A DNA stretch of 64,000 nucleotides from NCBI GenBank assembly GCA_016721085.1, contig JADKJI010000002.1, positions 107,499 to 171,498 of the forward strand. The letters run 5' to 3'. This DNA is from Chitinophagaceae bacterium. GTDB lineage: Bacteria; Bacteroidota; Bacteroidia; Chitinophagales; Chitinophagaceae. How positions within the stretch are numbered: the first letter of the stretch is position 1; each line of letters opens with the position of its first letter. Shown one piece after another: positions 59,276-64,000 of the stretch. Below the pieces are notes generated by a model. That model searched no databases and was not told the origin of the DNA. It saw only the letters and a program-made list of their open reading frames with translations. The translations under genes were made by a program, and so were the position numbers.

Positions 59276-60755
59276 TGTCTCGTCCTGAAATAGGTTGACT
59301 AAAAAACAACCATTTTATGGACTTAAAAGAACAGATTATTAAAGAGTACCTGGAGCAAGGCTGCGGGTACCGCAAGCTACAAGCAAAGTATGGTATCGGT
59401 CGCACCACCATCTGCAAATGGGTGCAAATCTATCAGGTGTTCATGGACTGGATAGAACAACCAAACAACAAAGCCACTATCTTAGAGACATGGATGACCC
59501 CAACAAAAGGCTCCCCAAAAAACAAATCACGGCTGATGATTTGCAGAAAAAATTGCTGCCCTTGAAAAGCAATTGCAATGGGAAAAACTAAGAGCCGATG
59601 CTTTAGACACCCCTTATCAATGTGGCCGAAGACAAACTCAATATCTCCATCAGAAAAAGTCTGGAAGCCCACAGTCCGGGAAATAAAAAAGGCATATAGT
59701 TCTGTTAGTTTACAAACTATCTGCCGGCTGTTGGGCTATACGCCACAGGCGTATCATAAACACATGAGTAAAACCATGCGACTGCATTTGCAGGAAGGGC
59801 TGGTGCTGCAGCAAATTCAACAAATCAGAAAACACCAACCCCGTTGTGGTGGTAGAAAACTATTTATTGAACTCCCTCCTTCTTTGATCAGCACAATATT
59901 AAAATGGGAAGAGATGCTTTCTTTGATTTACTGCGTCGCAACAAACTGTTGGTCCGAAAACTAAAACGCAATGTGTATACCACCATGAGTAAACACCACT
60001 TTCGCCGCTATCCCAATCTGGCAAAGGATTTTACGCCGCTTAAAGCTCATGAACTTTGGGTGGCTGATATTACTTACATCCCCACCAAACACCGCCATGC
60101 TTACCTGTTCCTCATTACTGATGCTTACAGCCGAAAGATCGTGGGCTTCCATCTCAGCGATGATATGAAGTGAGCAGCGGCATCATGGCGTTAAAAAAGC
60201 ACTGGCACAAAAAGCCGCCGGATGCCATTGTGATACACCATAGCGACAGGGGGATACAATATTGCAGCACTGAATATACCAACCTGCTGCAACAACACAA
60301 TTGCCAGATCAGTATGACACAAAACAGCGACCCTTATGAAAATGCTATTGCTGAAAGAGTAAACGGCATTACTAAAGACAGAACTCATCAGTAACTATTA
60401 CAAAGAACCCTGGAAGCTTCCCGGCATATTGCCAGGTGTATTACCATTTACAACTATCGCAGAAGGCACAGCAGCCTGAACTGGCAGGTGCCCGAAGATG
60501 TACATAAACAGTACGGACTGCAAAGAAAACATGGAAAAACTATTATTATAAACGAACAAAAACAACAGTCAAAATGAAGCAAGCTAAACAGGCTAACGCA
60601 CAAAAATATTTTCTTTAGCTATGGGGCTACGAAAATATTTTTTGCCCACGCACCACCAGTTCTTTTTACTCAACCTATTTTAGGATGAATTATCTTAGTA
60701 AAACCAATAGCAGGATTATTTAACTAAACCAGTCAACTTATTTTAGGACGAGACA
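59276..60755 (+). mobile_element. Degenerate IS3-family insertion sequence
   Basis: The left terminal repeat 59276-59300 (TGTCTCGTCCTGAAATAGG...) matches the right terminal repeat 60731-60755 inverted at 23 of 25 positions. The ends start TGTCT as is typical for several IS3 groups. A second, weaker copy of the right end (TCAACCTATTTTAGGATG) lies about 60 bases inside at 60668-60692. No clear target duplication is visible. The transposase genes inside are frameshifted. Confidence 0.88.
59317..60570 (+). pseudogene. IS3-family transposase OrfA and OrfB, frameshifted
   Basis: OrfA (59317-59565) begins MDLKEQIIKEYLEQGCGYRKLQAKYGIGRTTICKWVQIY, a HTH protein, and is shortened by a shift. OrfB is scattered over several frames: HTH_21-like QIQQIRKHQPRCGGRKLF, then the rve core with the first Asp in ELWVADITYIPT, the second Asp in VIHHSDRGIQYCS and the Glu in ENAIAERVNGI. 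Shifts occur near 59560, 59640, 59890 and 60380, and an in-frame TGA follows DDMK at 60173. The DDE residues are all present, but no full OrfB can be made. Confidence 0.85.
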
Positions 60756-60827
60756 ATCTTTGATCAGCAGCATATCCCAGCTTGACGTAACACGGAATAT
60801 CGCCACGTCGCAGTTAAGCCCTGGACG

Positions 60828-62500
60828 TTATCTCCCAATCTCCGCCAACACCATCTTTGTACATTGTTTCTCCCTCTTCTCCGGATTTACGAATTTTAAA
60901 TCCAGCTTCGTTATTTCATAATCCAACACAACGAACTGCTGCCCGATCAGATAACCTCCTTTTTAATTTCTTCTTCGTTCCTGATATCAAACAACAACCA
61001 CACTTTTTTACCGGTTTGTAAAACAGAATCTGCAAACTCTGGCGAAGCGAAGCGGTATAAAAACTGAAGAGGAGCTTTGCATGTCTTTCCAGAAATATAC
61101 ATCGGCAGGATCTGCTTTTCCCTTTGTACTTAATGCTAATTGGTTACCGCCCTGGTAGGTTAAAAGCTTTGGATAGAAATTACTGTTCAGTAAAAAGAAA
61201 CAAAGGGCCATGGTGGCCACAGACGCCGCCACCGCTTTTTGTAAACGATTATAAACATCACTTTTTATAAAATAAAAAACAACCGCCAGCAGCAATACAA
61301 CCCCGGCAATAATGAAAATCTTTTGACCGGGAAGGCCCAACAGTTTATCGCTGTAATAACCAACAGGAGAAGAATGATAAGAACAAGCTGAACAATAAAA
61401 ATAGTTTTACTCCATTGGGTATTTGCCTGTTTACTGATAATACATGCAGCGCCATTACGGCTGTTGCAGGAAAAACAATATTCAGATAATGTGGGAGCTT
61501 GAAACCAGAAAAGGAAACTATCAATAAGATAACGATAAAGACACCCGTCGTTAACCATTCGTCTTTTCTATGGAGGAAAAACCGGAGACGCCCCGCAAGA
61601 AGGCCGTATAAGCAAGGATGCTCCACGGGGCAAAAGCCAGAGAAAGGAATGCAGAAAAAGAAGTAATCGTTCTTTGCATCACCACCCATGCCGCCGCTAA
61701 ACCTTTCTACACTTTGATTCAGTAAAATAAATTTTACACCATTGATATGGTCCTTGCCCCGCACCATTATTTCCGGGTGCAGGTTGTATTGCAGGTAATA
61801 ACAATACACTACCGGCGCAATGAATACAGCAAAGAGCAATAGCAACAACAGCCACTTCAGTTGAGAAACAGGTTCCAGTCTTTGCGGTACAAAATATAAA
61901 ACAATGCAGCTACAGCCGGAACAAACACAGCAATATGGCCTTTGGTAGAAAACCCCAGCGCCAAGCCAAGAGCAGCACCGATAACGGCCGGTATTTTTTT
62001 GTTTTGGATAAAATCAACGAGCTGCCAGGTGGCCAAAGCGATGGAAGCGGTAAGGATAGCATCCATCCGCACATCATTATTGGCGAGCAGGTAAGCAAAG
62101 GAGGAGGCAATAATTAAAGCGGCCAGTTTTCCCACTTCATTATTGTACAGCGACTTTCCAAGACGATACACAGAATACGTACCCAAAATGGTGAACAGAA
62201 AAGAAAAGCTTATAAGCAAAGGAGGTAACACCAAATATTTTATAACTCATTGCACAAAGCCAGAAATGTAAATGGGGTTTATCAGGGTAATCGCCGGCAT
62301 GATCAACGAGTGATACATAATCACCGGTGAGGTACATATGCAGGGCAATATTGGCATAGTGTGCCAGAATCATTGTCCATCAGCGGTACAAAAAGTCCAA
62401 TGATATACTAATCCCAGTAAGGAAAACAGGAAAAATATAAATATTGCGGGAAAGAAACGGGGTGCTCAAACCAGAAGTTTTGACAAAGTAAAAGCAAAGA
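60828..62500 (-). pseudogene. ArnT/PMT-like glycosyltransferase (GT39/83), multiply frameshifted
   Basis: Minus-strand pieces in different frames follow one another in the order of an ArnT-like membrane glycosyltransferase. These are FFPAIFIFFLFSLLGLVYHW, GDYVSLVDHAGDYPDKPHLHFWLCAMSYKIFG (the DKPxLhFW motif), YRLGKSLYNNEVGKLAALIIASSFAYLLANNDVRMDAILT, SFSGFKLPHYLNIVFPATAVM, and a soluble C-terminal part ending GQQFVVLDYEITKLDLKFV at TAA 60828-60830. At least five frame changes are needed. The family moves sugars from a polyprenyl carrier to lipid A or glycans. It is clearly non-functional unless the sequence is faulty. Confidence 0.8.
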
Positions 62501-62568
62501 AGCAGCAGTTTGATGAACGGAATTTTTATATACTGGCAATAGCTGTAAATTACCCTTAAATACAGAGT

Positions 62569-63096
62569 ATGAAAATTATCGCCGTTTTGCTGCTTAATTT
62601 ATTTTGTCTTACCGGTATTAAGGCTATACACCTATCTGATAGTATTCTGTTAATTCAAAAGATGTAGAATCGATCAATGCTATTATCAGCTCCTTGTATA
62701 ATGTAATATCAGACCGCGAGAAAAACGAAACTGGGATCGGATGCGGACTTTGTTTTTATTCCTGAAGGAAAATTGATGGCGACTGAAAACGACAGGATGG
62801 TTCGATGGGAGAAGAGTGATGACGGTCGAGGATTATATCGCAACGTCCGGCCCTTCTTAGAGAAAGATGGTTTTTTGAAAGAGAGATAGGAAGAAAGACT
62901 GAGCAATTTGGAAGTGTGGTACATGTGTTCAGTACGTATGATTCTAAAAAGAAAGCTGGAAGAGGAAAAAAGCCCTTCATGCGGGGTGTCAACAGCATTC
63001 AATTATGGAATGACGGAAAACGTTGGTGGATAGTATCGGTTTTTTGGCAGGCAGAAACTCCACGGACAACCCGATACCGGAAAATATCTTAATTAG
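62569..63096 (+). pseudogene. Exported NTF2-like (SnoaL-type) protein, frameshifted
   Basis: ATG 62569 starts a signal peptide (MKIIAVLLLNLFCLTG). Then, across several frames, come SKDVESINAIISSLYNVIS, DFVFIPEGKLMAT, VEDYIATSGPFLEKDGFFEREIGRKTEQFGSVVHVFSTYDSKKKAG (composite reading), and FMRGVNSIQLWNDGKRWWIVSVFWQAETP, ending near 63096. The pattern fits small NTF2-like periplasmic proteins of Bacteroidota. At least four frame changes are needed. The function is unknown. Confidence 0.6.
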
Positions 63097-63123
63097 TTTG
63101 TTGGAGCGAGGCCAAAAGGTCTT

Positions 63124-63487
63124 TTACCTTTCTCTAATAAAGTCTCTTACTTTTCTGAACTTCTTCCTCGTTCATATCTCTTGGATCTGGTATCTGCCAG
63201 TCAATAAATTGTTTGGCCGGCATCCAGGGGACAGGCATCGCCACAACCCATTGTCCCACCGCATCAAATGGGGCAAATTTTTACTTCGTCCAATGATTTT
63301 GAAAGGTGGGTTGTCAGATCATAACCCAACTCTTTCATAGCGGCAATAGCTTTAGGATTTATTTTTCCTGAAGGGTTGGAGCCGGAGCTGTAGGCTTCAA
63401 CAGCATCACCACCCAACATCTTGGCAAAAGCCTGGCTCATCTGGCTGCGGTTACTTTTTTCTATGCAAACAAAAGTTTCTTTTTCAT
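63124..63487 (-). pseudogene. arsC: Arsenate reductase (thioredoxin-coupled ArsC), frameshifted
   Basis: From ATG 63485-63487 the minus strand reads KETFVCIEKSNRSQMSQAFAKMLGGDAVEAYSSGSNP, the phosphatase-like loop CxxxSxRSQ with the nucleophilic Cys. It then continues INPKAIAAMKELGYDLTTHLSKSLDE. A frame change near 63280 gives MGCGDACP with the redox Cys pair and WMPAKQFIDWQIPDPRDM, and a further change gives RKVRDFIRER to 63124. All three catalytic Cys are present, so the gene is recently damaged or the sequence is faulty. It lies just downstream of arsM on the same strand, the remains of an arsenic resistance operon. Confidence 0.82.
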
Positions 63488-63541
63488 GATTATAAATTAA
63501 AAGAAGGAGAGGTGTTTACCCTCCTTGTTTAGCAACAACCC

Positions 63542-64000
63542 TTAGCAACAACCGCTACCCGGTTCACAGCATTTACGCTCATCTTTCGCAGGCTTTTCTG
63601 CATACACAGTAATGCTAGCGATTCTTGTGGCTCCTTTTTTATATTCAGCAATTTCTTCGGCACTTAAATAATTAGCCAATATATCATCGGGGATAATAAT
63701 AGTTTTATCTTTTTGCAAGGTGATGTTTGTAAAACCAGCTTCTTCAATTATGCCCAGGTACTCTTTTCTTTGAATAGCTCCGGAAACACAACCGGCATAT
63801 AATTCCGCCACCTCTTTCCATTTTGCAGGAAGTTCTCCTTCCAGCACAATATCAGAAATGGAAAAATGACCACCCGGTTTAAGCACCCGGTATACTTCGC
63901 TGAATACTTTGTGTTTATTGGGAACAAGTTCAACACACAGTTACTAACAATAACATCAGCCTTATTGGCTGTTACCGGCATATCTTCAATATCGCCTTGG
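63542..64000 (-). CDS. arsM: Arsenite S-adenosylmethyltransferase (partial, one frameshift)
   Basis: The window holds the C-terminal half. From the right edge the minus strand reads GDIEDMPVTANKADVIVSNCVLNL, then a one-base loss near 63925 shifts the frame, and LKPGGHFSISDIVLEGELPAKWKEVAELYAGCVSGAIQRKEYLGIIEEAGF follows to the TAA at 63542. The Cys in SNCVLNL and in YAGCVSGA are the arsenic-binding cysteines of ArsM, which methylates As(III) with S-adenosylmethionine. The end CCEPGSGCC adds a Cys-rich tail often seen in this family. The 5' part lies beyond the window. Confidence 0.85.

Noticed and set aside
61008..62373. Four separate small membrane proteins
   Set aside because: The pieces follow the order of one ArnT-like protein and share its motifs, so they are one broken gene.

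Overview
The window looks like chromosomal DNA of a Bacteroidota bacterium, most likely of the Chitinophagaceae. The reasons are the alternative complex III (act) operon running straight into a cytochrome c oxidase operon, promoter boxes of the TAnnTTTG type, TonB-dependent receptors with a carboxypeptidase-like N-terminal domain, a DUF5522 protein, and many secreted serine hydrolases. All family names come from reading protein motifs; no database search was run.

Layout. 1-23.5 kb: the end of a dehydrogenase E1 beta gene, a REP-associated tyrosine transposase with six copies of its probable REP palindrome, and a block of exported hydrolases (five SxxK beta-lactamase-family paralogues, one of them broken; an amidase; a penicillin-acylase-type enzyme; M28 and M19 peptidases), mostly on the minus strand. 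Regulators, small membrane proteins, a TMEM175-type channel and purN are also here. 23.6-39.4 kb: one long plus-strand respiratory operon, actABCDEF, coxB, coxA, ctaB, two subunit III genes and subunit IV, with a recognisable promoter in front and a strong terminator behind, followed by Sco and DUF420 assembly genes. The Act complex should oxidise menaquinol and pass electrons through its c-type hemes to the caa3/aa3-type oxidase. 39.4-50.7 kb: ordinary chromosomal genes (alkyltransferase-like protein, TrmB, Lrp and MarR regulators, ABC permease, glycosyltransferase, SGNH hydrolase, acyl-CoA dehydrogenase) separated by long nested palindromes, plus a minus-strand tRNA-like RNA with an outsized variable arm and its own terminator.

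51-64 kb is accessory DNA: a broken tyrosine recombinase; a 5 kb module (response regulator, histidine kinase, PepSY-like protein, TonB receptor) bracketed by two copies of a structured hairpin repeat; an IS110-family transposase; a degenerate IS3-family element; and a run of frameshifted genes (ArnT-like glycosyltransferase, NTF2-like protein, arsenate reductase, arsenite methyltransferase). Frameshifts concentrate toward the right end. This may be real decay or poorer sequence quality near a contig end.

Most unusual items: (1) the tRNA-like RNA at 42046-42209; (2) the paired hairpin repeats at 52482-52588 and 57695-57800, whose loops are nearly identical while their stems differ by compensatory changes; (3) the REP/RAYT system; (4) exchangeable nested palindromes that fill the spacers and often contain the stop codon of the adjoining gene.
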